Shown here: piece after piece, positions 1-12,550 of the stretch
Numbering within the stretch: the first letter of the stretch is position 1
How the letters are laid out: every line of letters begins with the position of its first letter
Assembly: GCA_021292165.1 (NCBI GenBank)
Contig: CM037877.1
Span: forward strand, 211,958,715 to 212,022,714
DNA length: 64,000 nucleotides
Reading direction: 5' to 3'
Source: Shinisaurus crocodilurus
Lineage: Eukaryota; Chordata; Lepidosauria; Squamata; Shinisauridae
Position numbers and translations under genes: made by a program
Notes under the pieces: model-generated
Database searches by the model: none
Told to the model about the DNA's origin: nothing
Seen by the model: the letters and a program-made list of their open reading frames with translations, nothing else

Positions 1-1094
1 AGAGGAGACCCATTAAGGGTGTCTTGCCCAAAGGCCCTCAGAAACCTGGAGCCCGCCATGTGCATGGAGGCCTCATCATGGCACGTATCGAATTGGGCTT
101 CTGGAGATCCATTTTTATAATCTCCAAATTAGATGTCTGACTTTTCTTTTAAAAGTGATTGGGAAGTAGCATTTGTGGTGTCCCCCTTTAATATTCCATT
201 CTGCTGCACGTGCGCCCCAATCCCTAGCGTTTACTTTTCTAGTTTTCCTGGCAAAAACCTACTTAAAACAGTTGCTGGGTGAAGATTAAATACAGTGGAT
301 GAGGTTTGTTTTGGAATGCTTTAAATTGCCACAGGATATTCACCTGGGAGAGCACGGCACCAGAGGTTTGCTTCAAGTAATATATTTTTAATCAGCTACT
401 CTCATCTCTGTCCCTACCTTTTGTAAATGTTGTTATGGACACTGGAGAGCCAGAAGCAGGCTGTCTCCTCCCCTGCATGGTGCAACTCTGCTTCTCTCTC
501 AAGCTGTGTCAATCAAAATCAGCTGAGATGCTTTCAATCCTCTGTTAAGAACCCACTGCAGAAGTCTGTGAGAAATCTTGCAAGAGGAAGTGGCTCAACT
601 GTACTCGACAGAAAGCTAGCAGGAAGGGGTGCGCGGGGAGGAGCAGGAGGAGGGAGGTGATGCTTTTCTTGTAACTGGCCTCAGTGGGCTTGCAGATAGG
701 AGAATGAAGCCACAGATGGTGAATAGTTTGTGAGCCAGGAGCAGAAGAAAACTCCCTTGGGGTCTGGCACCACTTTGGATAATGCTTAGCCAGAAAAGGG
801 AAGGCTGGTAGTTGAGGAGAGGAAAGGTTGTCCCCGGCGAGGCTCGCCCTCTTTTTATTTTTTTTAAAGGCGGCGTCACTTGATTCACTGATCAGAAGAA
901 ACTGTTGCAAAGCATGGCAAGGGGGAGCTGGAGGAGGTGAAATTGTGTGTGCTGCTGATTGCACAGGAACTGGATTGGGAAACGGCGCTCCTGCTGCTGC
1001 TGCTGCTGCAGTGAGCTGAGAATCAGATGGTTACCTTGCTCTCTGGCTCACCGGAGGATTTCACATGCTCTGAGGGTCCGGAATTCCTTCTTAG
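1..1094 (+). promoter_or_regulatory. Upstream region and probable 5' UTR of RASSF5 short isoform
   Basis: No coding gene is supported here. The 250 bases before the ATG are the likely 5' UTR and core promoter, inferred only from position. Six CTG units (991-1008) form a short triplet repeat in the presumed UTR. No convincing TATA box at a fixed distance is seen; the T-rich run near 851-867 is not one. The bases cttcttag directly before the ATG also fit a splice acceptor, so an upstream non-coding exon is possible. Transcript data are needed to place the start site. Confidence 0.4.
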
Positions 1095-1214
1095 ATGACT
1101 GTCGACAACAGCATGAGTAGTGGCTACTGTAGTTTGGATGAAGACTTGGAGGACTGTTATTTCACAGCCAAGACCACCTTCTTTAGGAGTGCCCAGAACA
1201 AATTTGCTGCAAAG
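1095..1214 (+). CDS. RASSF5: RASSF5 exon 1 of the short (RAPL) isoform, coding part
   Basis: This exon encodes 40 residues beginning MTVDNSMSSGYCSLDEDLED, then FTAKTTFF, and ends at AAG before the donor gtaaac. This is the isoform-specific N-terminus of RAPL. The start is fixed by an in-frame TAG at 1092-1094 directly before the ATG, so no N-terminal extension is possible within this exon. A second ATG lies six codons in (SMSSGY) and is the position where the paralogue RASSF3 begins, so it is a possible secondary start. The exon ends in phase 0, compatible with exon 2. The 40-residue length matches what I recall of the mammalian isoform. No frame damage is seen. Confidence 0.93.
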
Positions 1215-2737
1215 GTAAACGGGCTATAATGTGCTTAAGCTTCTGTAGCAAATCTCTCTCCCAGAGAATCTATCTGCATATCTATTGCTAGCTGTCCATG
1301 CTATCAAATTTAGCTTACTGCTTTATATCCTAGAGACATTTGCTTTACCATTGTTACCATGCATGGGCAGTCTGCTCAGTGGCAGTGGCTTTAAAGCTCA
1401 TCTGAATGTCATTTTCCTCCTTCAAACCCTGATCCTTTTCTATTCATCGAAGTGTTTGACTTTGACACCTGTTTGCTGTTCGCTGGATGTCAGAGTTGTC
1501 TCACCGAGACCCTGTAGTCGTCCTTGACATATAATATTTCTGGACATCTAAATTCTCAAAGGTTGTGTGAGATTGGTTGCTAAAGTGGATGAATGAGATT
1601 GAACTGTATTGTCAGTGCATTAAGTCTAGTGATGTTGTGTGTGTTTTTTTTTTTTTTTAAAAAAGACCTTTTGGCCTTGGAAGATTCTGTCCTGGTGTGG
1701 ACAGCCTGTTCAGGGCCAAGGATTTCTAATGAGTCAGAGGCCGTTGGCTAACTTGCATATGTGTGTAATTATTATGATTCTCATAGCTGATGGGTATATT
1801 CCACTGTTCTATATATTCTTATTTGGTAACTGTAAAAAACTGGTATGTGGAAAAACCTTGTCTGCTCATCCAGTTTTACATGGGTTTTAGAGTTATGAGA
1901 TTAGAACAAAATAAAATGAACTTGGGTAGTCTTTTTTAATGTATTCACAGTAACTATAAGAGCTAGGAACTGGCTTTTAGATGAATGAAGGATTAGCAGG
2001 GTGGGTTCATTTTAAATCAAGGAGATTTAAATGGCCACAAAAAGGGAGCAATCTAAATTCAGCTTCCCATTTTGTAATCCACATAGTTCCTCAAGAAATA
2101 TGCATACTAATTGGTTTGCTATGATAGTTAAAAGATATTGAGTTTTCACTAATGTATATCTGCTCGGAGACAAGGGGGCAGCTAAGAAATTAATGGGTTT
2201 GTCTGAACACATGAACTGAGAGCAGGTCCACTCACTTGGAAACGAAGTGCCTAGAACTTTCCAGAAGTAAGAGCTTATAGTTACTGGGCAGAACGGTTTT
2301 TCTCCATTAAAGTAAATGCTGATGCTGTTTGGTAGAGTCATATATATTCATAATTTTCAGAAATGAATACATTGCATAGCTTGTATTAGAGGGCATAAAA
2401 AAGGAGGGCAGGATAACCAATATGGGCTTATTGGATGATCCTGGTGAGATGTGGAATTGTGTCTCCTGGGTCCTAGCACCTATGATAACGTACCAGTCCC
2501 TGGGTCCACCTCCAGGAAGAAGTTCACAATAAGTACAATACATATTCTATTGCAGCTTTTCCCAACCTGGTGCCTTTCAGTTGTATTGGACTACAACTCC
2601 CATCATCCACCACCCAGCATGGTCATTTGTATATTTATATATTCATATTTTTAATGCTTGACCTCTTTTCTGCCACTGCTCATTCTTCTATGTAAAAAAA
2701 GAAAAAGAAAGTGACCTCGAACTTATTATTCATTCCT

Positions 2738-3060
2738 TCATTTATTTATTTTCCTTTCAATCCACCCAATAACATATGTTCTCTAGGCATATTACAAATG
2801 GTTGAAATAATAAAATATAATACAAATTGTTGAAATAATATAATACAATACAAAATAACAAACAGCACAAGATATATAAGAACAGCCATAAAATCTAAAA
2901 AACCCAAAGCTCTAAAATGCCTGGGAGAAAAGAAAGGTCTTTGCCTGCTGCTGAAAAGATAACAATGTAGGTGCCAGGCAGCCCTCCTTAGGGAGGGCAT
3001 TCCATAAATGGGGTGCCACAAATGAGAAGCCTGTCTCTCATAGCCACCCACCTAACATCC
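2738..3060 (-). mobile_element. L2/CR1-type LINE 3' end with reverse transcriptase C-terminus remnant
   Basis: Read on the minus strand, about 2915-3030 gives APHLWNALPKE followed by a phenylalanine-rich FQQQAKTFLF tail and a stop. This is the conserved C-terminus of L2/CR1-clade reverse transcriptases. The AT-rich 3' UTR follows towards 2738. It is an old 5'-truncated fragment. Confidence 0.7.
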
Positions 3061-3290
3061 TTCAGTAGAACACCCAGAAGAGGGCCTCCAAAGATGACCT
3101 AACGACCAAGCATGTATATATGGGAGGGGGACATTCCTTTACTTTTTGGCACTGTGGTCATTGATTTCAGTTTAAGGGACTTCAACATGTCTATATTAAT
3201 TTAAGATTTCATTTTACAGCAGGATATTTTTGAACAGATACAATTACCATATCTGGTAATGTCAAACAAAAAGACATCCAATAAAACATT

Positions 3291-3294
<4 letters not shown>

Positions 3295-3349
<55 letters not shown>
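3295..3349. repeat. Compound (TC)n(TA)n microsatellite
   Basis: TC dinucleotides run from 3295 to about 3320 and change directly into TA dinucleotides to 3349. The TA part may form a cruciform. Confidence 0.95.
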
Positions 3350-3351
<2 letters not shown>

Positions 3352-6113
3352 TACTTTTATCCATCTGAAGCTTAGGCTGTCAGGATCATAGCAAGAGGCC
3401 AGGGACCATTTATTGTCCATTCTTGTATTATCCTTAGTATTGTATCTTTTCCTAAAGGGGATGGTGTCAAATTGTATCAGGATTGGCTAGGTATTTGCAA
3501 TTATTTTATAGTGCTATCAACTTATGTGTGCAGATTGCCAGTGGTACATACAACTAGTTTTGCAGCTTATCATAAACTGTACCCTGTTAAATTCATGCTG
3601 CTATGACGTGTGTATGTATGTGTATGTGTATATGTATATGCACACACATAAATTGGAGAGACTCTCACAGGCATCTATTGGATAGTGTCCTTGACAAGAA
3701 GCACAGTTCCCCTTCTCTGTTCTGATGCTTATCCACATGAGTGCTCATATAGCTGTTTAAAAAGGGGGAAATAGTGGAAGGCTATTGGACACTTGGACAC
3801 AGCAACCCCCCTCCCCTACTTCAAGAACATTTTCTTACCTTTTTCAAGCGTCCATTTTTCTTTGGACAATGTGTGCACTCACCCTCCAGTACAAGAGTGA
3901 ACACCTCCAGGTTTGTTTGCTTCTTCAAAAGGAAGTGAACAGGGCAGGCCTTCCTCCTTCAGCAACCATTTCCCTTCCGAAACAAGGCTCTCCTTCTCTT
4001 TCATTTCTCTCATACAGTTTACCAAAGCACTGAAGAAGAATTGGGGTTGGTGCCACTGAACCAGTAAGGGGGAAGTCACTCCCACAGAGAGAATGGTTTC
4101 TACATAGAGAAGGGAACTGCATTTTGGCGGAAGTCTAGTTTTGCACAGGAAAAGAACCCTAAACCCTTCAATGATTTAATTTGTGAAAAATGAGCATGTG
4201 GTGAAGCGGTTGCATAGAAGCTTGAGCCCATGTCAAGAGAAGGAAGTGATATCATGCCTCCGCAGTCTACTTCTTGTGTCTGTGGAGAAATATATTTCAA
4301 TTGAGTTTTGTGCCCTTTTCACATTTCTATGCCAGAAACTGTAACTGGTAAACAGTGTAACTTTACCAGTTACAGAAACTGTAACTGGTAAAAAGGTTTG
4401 GGGGTTCCTCTTTTCTAAAGGTGTGGCAAACAATTAAGATGAATATTTAACTTCACAGACATACTCCCACCAAGTGGTTTGGTGCCAGTCTACAATACAG
4501 ATTACACAGTATCCTCATTCCATGCTGCTTTTAACTTTTCCAATATTCCCCTTGGCTTAACTGTGGACCAGAAGGTAGAGTTTTTAGTTTAGTTTAATAA
4601 TCTGTTTTATCTGCTGCCATTTTTAAAAAATAAAAAGACTTTTTCTGAGTCATGTCTGTAGGCAATATAAAATATCGTAATCTTCTATATGTTTCTGCCC
4701 CAGTTCACTTTTTATTTCTTTCCTTCTGTGTGAAGACTGAATATGTAGAAACAGCCAGACAAGATCAGTGAATTGGTCTGCATAGCCAAATACCAGATGC
4801 TTCAGAGAAGGGTGCAAGAACACACAAACAACTCACAATCAATTATGTGGGATAATTTACCTCCATTTAAGAAATTCTGAAATCATTAGTGATTTGGATG
4901 TAAGCCTGGAACATGAGTGTTGGTTTCTCTCTTTTGCTGGTAGCATTAGCTATTTGACATCTGTGCAATCTCTCTCTCGCTGAAAAATCAAGTCAAGCTC
5001 ACCATCCTTGGCAGAACTTTATCCCCAAACCAAAAAAAACAAACACACCAAGAAAAGTGGTTTGAGCCCAGGCTGATAGGAGTAGACTTGTACACTGAGG
5101 GTGATCCATCTTGTTTTCTGGCTAAAGTTAGAGTGACCAAGGGGCAAGAATAGGGCATTATAAAGCTTGTAGAAAAATACAGGCTGCTTCATTGATTCCC
5201 AGCGCTGCCTGCCAACACAAGGCAAGGATGTACAGTTGTTTGTGTTTCACTGACTAGGTGGAGCAGACTGTATTCTGGCTTGCTTCTTCATCCACTTCCA
5301 ACACAAGATGACGCTGTATTTACTGTTGGGTGGTGGTGGAAGGGTGTTTTCCAACAGAATTCCAGGTTTTGCTGCCCTAATTCAATCTAGTTTTTAGCAC
5401 GTTAGGTAAATATATATTGAATATAATGCTTATTAACACCTGAAAGCTTGCAATGAATAGCACATCTTAACTGCATATTTAAAAGTGTGATTGCCTAACA
5501 GTCCTATCCTATAACTAATATTTGTTGTGGTAGTAGTATCCTGTATTGGTTATAGTTGCATCCTGTGCTAGACAACTGGAATGGTTGGCTAGATGGCTGT
5601 GTCCTCTGCCAATGCAACTTTCCTCACTACAATATAAAGTGTGTCATATGCAGGACTGGCAAGCTTTCTTCTTCTCTTAATGGCCAAAATCCAGTACTTT
5701 GGTACTTAATATCACCAATGCATTTCCCCCCACTTCCCTCCATTTCCCCAGTGCTGTGCAAGTGCTTTTGCATGGCAACAGTTGCTGAAATTGGTTCCAG
5801 GGTCCTTTACTGCTACAGTGGTATCATAGCGCTTGTTGTGCCAGTGCCTAGGGTAGTCCAGAGAGACCAAGGCCCTGTTGCCAATGCAGTTCCACAAGTT
5901 GTAACATTGTGCTTATCAGATGTCTTCTGCTCATGGAAAAAAGTCTAGATCTTCTCAGTGCCATTCTGTGGCAATGAGTTCAACTAGATTACAAAGCTTT
6001 CTTCCTTCTCTTTTCTGTCCATGATGTATACTGAAGTGAAGATACATTGAGCACCTACTGCAAATGGGTATGCATTAGCTTATTTACCTTCAATTTTCTT
6101 TTCTAATCTTGGC
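3350..6113. other. Intron 1 stretch with no recognised element
   Basis: I see no exon or clear repeat family here. A short GT/AT-rich tract lies near 3608-3650. A 40-bp direct repeat with a 14-bp inverted repeat lies at 4339-4392. Open frames in this stretch are short and look like chance. Confidence 0.5.
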
Positions 6114-6121
6114 ATTTTCAG

Positions 6122-6893
6122 CAGGGATGTTGAAGAGTCCTTGGTTTCGAGTCACGAGTTGAGTCACGAGTCCTTGCACTCGAGTCCGAGTCCAAGTCCT
6201 TGGTCCAAAATGGTGACCCTCGAGTCCCAAGTCCCGAGTCATTCCCAAAGCTGACTCCACGAGTCCCTATTAAAATCAATGGGGTCTTCCCCCAACAAAA
6301 TAAGGCTACTTCAGATGTGTGGCTTAAATAAATTCTAGGTACAAGTGTGCCTTTTTATTTCAAAACTCTGCCACTGATTTTGACAAGAACAGACCAGGCA
6401 GACAAACCCAAAATAACCAGGCAGGCAGAGGAGGCAGGGAACCCCAAAGCAGGCAGGCAGAGAGGCATTTGTCTTGGACAATTCAAACTGTGGAACTGGT
6501 TAAGAAGAGACCAGGCAGGCAGAGGAGGACTGGGAACCCCAAACAGGCAGGCAGAGGCAGCCAAACCCAAAATGTCTGAAAGGTTGCATTTTAGGAAAAT
6601 GATTTTAAAAAATAAACTTGCTGTACTTCCTAAAACCTATCCATGTTGCATTTGAGGAACACAATTTTTTCTAAATGTTTGCCCCCCCATTCTGGAACGG
6701 TGAGGTCTCATCACAATTTCACCCTCACTCTTCGCTGGCAATCACACTCCTCTCCACTCCTTCTGGCACAGCCCAGGGATGTTGAAGAGTCCTTGGTCTC
6801 GAGTCCCATTAAAAATATTGGGACTTGAGTCCGAGTCGAGTCAGAGGGGGGACTCAGTCTGACTCACGAGCCGAGTCCGAGTCCCCATCCCTG
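6122..6893. mobile_element. Composite non-autonomous hAT element with 8-bp target duplication
   Basis: The element starts cagggatg and ends catccctg, the CAG...CTG termini of hAT transposons. It is flanked on both sides by the identical 8-mer attttcag (6114-6121 and 6894-6901), the target duplication length of hAT. Both ends are rich in GAGTC/GACTC motifs. The 5' end sequence is repeated near the 3' end at 6774, so the unit looks like one partial copy plus one complete 120-bp copy fused around a spacer. The spacer holds a CAGGCAGGCAGAGGAGG-type minisatellite (about 6395-6560). No transposase is encoded. Confidence 0.85.
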
Positions 6894-6901
6894 ATTTTCA
6901 G

Positions 6902-9900
6902 ATACAAATAGAGGGCATGGCATGATTTTCTCCCCAGGATTCTTGTGTTATGGGAACTAGCTTTTTTGGGGGGAAGAATTATTCCTTGTGCATTACATTT
7001 CATTTAATGAAAATTGTAAGTGGCCTTCTTCTCACTCCCACTCTTTTGGTGGCTGATGGGAAATAATGTAAGACTTTTAAGAAAGTGTGCCACCACCATT
7101 AAAGGAACTCTTAGAATTACATGATTACTTTTGGATGGATTGTTATTGGGAGGTTTGATTTAATAGAATGACGTGCATGGCATATACTGAAAAGTAGGGT
7201 GGGTGGGGGTAACTCCCCTCCTGCAGCTCTAACAGGCACCTAGCATTCTTACAGAAGTAAGTGCCAAATTATGATCAAAAGTATTTAGGAACAAAAAAAA
7301 TCCAAGTCCTAATATGGTAAAAGAACAGATGATAATTGAGGGGTAATTGATAGCCTCAAGCACTTGATCACACCAGGAACCTCCTACTGGGAGGGAAAGT
7401 GGATTGGAACAGAACTGAATGCTTATTGGAGAAGGAGAGGGAATAATTGTGTATTGTGTGTATCTAACTGGAACCTTTTCTGATTTCTGTCACAGTTGTG
7501 AATCACATAAATTAAATGTTTCCTGGGTCCAGATTTTAAATGCAAGCTGTTCGGTAAGCACAGGCCAGTTAATGTGGGTGGAATGCTTCTCCCCGCACAT
7601 CCAAGAATCTTCTGGGATTATTATTAGAGGGGAGAACAGGTGCAGCGTTAGAATTTGGCCTTCATGCAACTCTTATGCAGACATACAGAATGCCAGGAGC
7701 AACAGCACTGTTATGCCAGCATCTGGGGTTGGGGGAGGTTCTGCATACAACAGACTTCCCAAAAGTTGTATATATGGTGGAGGTGTCATTATTATGGGCT
7801 GTAACTTCTTACTATTTCAACAGAATAGTGTGTGCGAAACAGCATTAGCTTTCCTAGTACTTGACCCATTTGTCTCCAAATACAGACTTAGTCACAGAGA
7901 CTGTTATTACAGTGAAATTGAACCTGCAACATGATACTAAAGGTCTCTTGTTGAGTATAGCTCTGAAGCCTTCTGTCTTCTCATAATGAAATAGAGACTA
8001 GGATAGGAACTGTAATTCTGAGATGCATGAAGTTAAGATAAAACAGACTGATGTGCTGTGTTATGCAATGTTTCCAAACCAAACCATATATTTAACTGTC
8101 TGAAATGCTTGTATGTATTGTATCTGCAAAGTAGAATGAACTTTTCTGTTCCTCTCATCCCTTCCCCCTTCTTTTATTTTTCCTTCTAGTAACTTTTCCC
8201 ATTCAACAATCATTTTGAATTTTAAAAAGATGGAATTGCTCCTCAACCTGTCTATGAAATTCCTGTCTGGGGCTGCAATTGTATTAATTTCTTTTGTTAA
8301 GAAGATTAACAACTCTCTAATACTATACCTTACTGAATTCAAAATCTAATTAATATGTTGGATACACTAAGTATGGGCAAGAACTCCTAAAGCTTGTGAA
8401 ATTTGTTGTTCTTGTTCTTCTTCTATGTGGAGTGTTTATCTCTACTCCTAAGCTTTCAAACATTGTTCTTCTTAAGTATATTGGGTTTTGTATAGTTATG
8501 TTTTGTTGGATTCATACATGGATTCAAGTACTTTTTCAAGTTTCAGTTGTTCTGTTACATTGATTTATGTACTCAGTATGGTCTATATTTTTTATTTCCA
8601 TATTGTTACTTTTTCTTGGGATGTTTCAAGTTTTCAACTCTCCTCCGGTTTCTAAAGACTTCCACCAGGATGAAATAGGACCATCCAAAAGAGTGCAGTA
8701 CTGCTCCTTGGACCAAAATGTATAATCTAGAACAAAGCAAATATGATGACCTATGCGAGCATTTGCATAATAGCATCTGAAACCAAACAAGTAGAAATCT
8801 TGGGGGGCAGGGGCAGGGAAGGAATTACTTTAGTGGTTTGTAAGCAAAGGGAGATTTTCTATGAGGAGCAGGATACTAACATTTCAATTAAAATCCATAA
8901 GGATATCTGATTATCACATCCACTCTAATATTTATTTCAACACAAAGTAAAAAAATTGTTACGCAAAAGAATTATGAACTCCAATCCCCCATCGACACTA
9001 ACTAAAATGCATTTTGCAAAGACTCACAAAGATTGTTGACATTATATATTTGGCCATCACTACCTAAGCAATGCCTCATACATCAGTTCCAAAATTAAAG
9101 ACATAAGTGGAGAAGTGAGTGAAAATGTCATTAGACAACATAAGTCTTTTGTCATGTTGGAATGTTCAAAGCACAATCTAACCACCTCCCCCAAAACTTA
9201 GCTCCTCTCTAGAAGACATGGGCACACCTGCCAATAGAGTTGCTGTAGATGGTATTGAAATGATATGCCATAGCTTCTGTGTGACAGTCTTGGCACCATC
9301 ATGTGAGAACAGATATGGAAAAAGTGTCCATCCTCCAGTGAATGGATAGCATTGTCTGGAAGATGAGTCAATGAGCATGATGTTCTAGTGAGTTATTTCA
9401 TATCAGAGCTTGTCAAGACAGGCAACTAATCAAATTTGTGAAGGAGGAAAGGAATGGAAGAAATTCTGTCAAAACTGTGAGGAAGGAGATGTATTAAAGA
9501 AGTTATCATCTGGAAAAATTGAGAAATGACCTTAAAATGAGACGTTTATTAATAAACAAGCTGGTAACCTTCAACTCAATCTCCCCATGTTTTTTAAACG
9601 TTCGCTATGGTGATACTCATAACAGTGTTGCTATGGTATCATATAATACTTATAGACTTATAGAAGAGAGGCTTTCTTGCATCTGTAAATCAATATCTCC
9701 TCAGTTTAAACCTGAAAGAGTGTTTAGTAAGAGCAGCTTGCCACTATGTTTGGAGACTGAATAGGGTAAAGATTTCTACTGTTCTGTAACCAGCATTCTT
9801 AGTGGGTGTTGTTGTATGTGATTTTCATATAATTGCTTGTGAGTATGTTGTGATGGAGTTCCATGCTACTCAAAAGAGTGGAATCATGTTATCATGATAT

Positions 9901-10484
9901 ACACCATCATTTTGAGTGGGCACACTCTAGTCATCTTATGGAGAGATCCACGTAGAACCTGGTTTTGTGAATGAGTTTTCATAAGTTGCCAACAAGCTGT
10001 AGTTCCTATAAAACTGAATTTATGCATGAAGGTCAAGTTTCATATTGCACTCTATTGCAAGGTTACTAAAAACAATCAAAAATTACCATGTGATGAGAAG
10101 GAAAGATGGTTGATGAATTTGCCCTGGGCAGCATCATTTTCAATTCAGTTTGCATAAGTGTCCGTAGCATTAACAATATGGAAAGCAATGGAGAATTTAA
10201 TCAAGATGATATTTGCAAGTAATCCTATATTTTTTTGTCAGTGTAGAAACACCTTGTGATAATTGCTATGGTTACTAAACTCATTTTTTATTTATCTAAT
10301 GAACCTCTCTAGTAGACAGCAAAAGTTCATATGCTCTTTAGTCTGTTCATTGGCTACTGCTGATAGAGGGCAAGAGGGTGCAAAATGTATCATTTTGCTC
10401 TCTATATACTTAACTGTGTGAGTATTTAACAATGGCCCTAATGAGGTGGTGAAGATTATTGATTTGCTATCTATTGATGTCTTT
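6902..10484. other. Intron 1 stretch with no recognised element
   Basis: AT-rich intronic sequence. The longest open stretch (7419-7934, + strand) shows no domain or family motif and is treated as chance. Nothing else is supported. Confidence 0.5.
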
Positions 10485-10712
10485 ATTTTATTTATAGTTA
10501 TTTATTTATTACATTTATTAGTTTTTTCCTCTTGCAGCTTACATCGTCCTCCTCCTCTCCATTTTATCCTCAGAACAACCCTGTGAGGTAGGTTAGGCTG
10601 AGAGTCAGTGACTGGCCCAAAGTCACCCAGTGAGTTTCATGGCCGAGTGGGGATTAGAATCTGCATCTCCTGAGTTCCAGTGCAACCCTCTAACCACTAC
10701 ATCACACTGACT
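10485..10712 (-). mobile_element. tRNA-derived CORE/MIR-like SINE
   Basis: On the minus strand it begins with a tRNA-like head (GTGTGATGTAGTGGTTAGAG), has a degenerate B box, then the MIR-like core with ACTCACTGGGTGACTTTGGG and CCTACCTCACAGGGTTG. It ends in a T-rich tail on the + strand. The same family recurs at 18997, 20563, 43606, 54412 and 59063. Confidence 0.85.
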
Positions 10713-12152
10713 CACATTGATTTCCCTCTATACCAATAGTGCAGCTTTCCTCATCTTACTCCATAATCCAGTATGTGTCCTGACTAGAAAGAGTTTTTAA
10801 TACCACACATTATGTACATCACTTCTAAATGCACTTAAAGCAAAAACAGCCTAGAGTTGAAACCAGTTTCTAGCGCCCACTGCAATATCCATTAGTAGGC
10901 AATGTTTTTTTATTCTTTCGATGCTACTAGTATACATCCCTGCAGGCATGTTGCTGAATTATTTAAATTATTTACAGTGCTGTGCAATAAAGTTCTCAGC
11001 CCGGAGCTGAATTCTGACCAGACAGTTGCAGTATTTTTGCTCTTTTATTTCTGGTGGCTAGTAGCAGTAACAATGCAAAATTGTCTGAAAAAAACATTTT
11101 AAAACTGCAACATAATGGGGTCCTCAAGGGAGTTTCTGTAGCTTCAGTTGCAGTTCCATTTCTCTGAGTTCAGTTCATAAATTACAGCTCTTGAAGTATA
11201 CCGTTTAAGAGCCAAAGCAGGAAGGGTAGACAAATTGGAGATAAGTCAGTTCATGGTACCTGAACTCTGGTAATTGGAGTGAATGAACAAATTTACCTTG
11301 TAGTTGCTCTAAAATCGAGAACGGCAACTGGAGGTCCCTGAGCCACATTCAACCCACTTAGGAGCACCTGAAGCCACCCTTAGTTGTCAAACCAGAGGAA
11401 AGAGGCATGAGTGGAGGGGAATGGTGGCTCTGGCGATGGGCCATATTGGCAGTCCACTCTGGGACTCTTCCCCCACCCACACTGTTTTTCTGCCTGTAGG
11501 GAACAAGATACCAGTATCATATCTTTTCCCCAACAAAAGGAAAAAAGCTCCAGGAGATAGTTTTGAGCAGAGAAATGGCTGGATTGGAATGAGTTAGGCA
11601 GCATGCTCCGCTCCGCTCCACCATTCTGCTGGTCAAACCCACAGTCTCCAGAGGCTGCTTTTGCTTAAGAAAAAAGTTTGGGGAAAGATACCCATGACTT
11701 CATATCATCTCTAGTTTGGGTCTTAATAAAGCACCATCTGAATTATCATAATAAAGTTCTGGCTGTTTCCCCCAGCAATGATTTCCTCTGAAAGGAAATA
11801 TGAAGGAACAAAAGAACACCAGTCAGGAACTACCTTTTTGGGAGGGCAACTCCCCCCCCCATGTAATCTAACTTCTAGTTCAGGCATTTTGGCACACAGG
11901 GGCCCCTTAACTGTTGACAGCATGAAGTCATGACTTGCTTCAAGGCAAGGCTTTTATTTCGTCATTGTACCGCCTCATTCACACAGTCCAGACAATGATG
12001 TCTTCTGCTCGTAATCCTCCCATATTTTCCCACCGCTCTTTCCATCTTTTTTTCTTACCACAGAAAATCCATTAAGAAAAAGAAGGTGGAATGGCTGCAC
12101 AGTGCCTTCTGGTTGTTAGCGCTAGGAGCCCTCTAGGGGGCAGCTTGTGTGG
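10713..12152. other. Intron 1 stretch with no recognised element
   Basis: No exon or identifiable repeat was recognised. No open frame shows family motifs. Confidence 0.45.
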
Positions 12153-12165
12153 CCTGTGACCTGCC

Positions 12166-12537
12166 CAGCATTTGACTCATGGCGCACGAGCTGATTGCTC
12201 CCACCATGCAAGTCAAGTCGGGTGCGAGCACAAGCACGAGCTGAGGTGCTCGCCGGACTTCCGGGTCTTTGGCGCTACGTTTATGTAGAAAACGGCCTAA
12301 TTTGCGCAAATTACAACCTAATTTGCGCAAATTACAACCTAATTTGCGCAAATTAGGCTGTTTTCTATGTAAACAACGTAGCGCTGGAACCTGGAAGTTG
12401 CTTTTCCTGGCTTGGCTCATGAGAACGCGAGTCGACCTGGGGAAAAGGTAGGGCGAGTGGAGCTCGGCGGGGGGGGGTCGAGCCTGGCAAGTTCGCCGGA
12501 CTTCCACCCCCTCAATCAAGCTCCACGCACATCCCTA
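12166..12537. mobile_element. Palindromic element flanked by a 13-bp direct repeat
   Basis: The 13-mer cctgtgacctgcc occurs at 12153-12165 and again at 12538-12550, as expected for a target duplication. Between them lies GC-rich sequence with a strong inverted repeat at about 12280-12390 (arms around GGCGCTACGT and ACGTAGCGCT). At its centre are three tandem 21-bp units, each carrying the perfect palindrome taatttgcgcaaatta (12298, 12319, 12340). The family is not identified. A related motif sits inside the Tigger-like element at 62171-62419. Confidence 0.65.
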
Positions 12538-12550
12538 CCTGTGACCTGCC

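Noticed and set aside
7419..7934. Open frame of 171 codons (+ strand)
   Set aside because: No recognisable motif, and no supporting exon signals; treated as chance in intronic DNA.
12133..12519. Minus-strand frame with repeated NLRKLGC units, which looks like a repeat protein
   Set aside because: The repeat is the 21-bp palindromic DNA unit and is open in both strands; no gene is implied.
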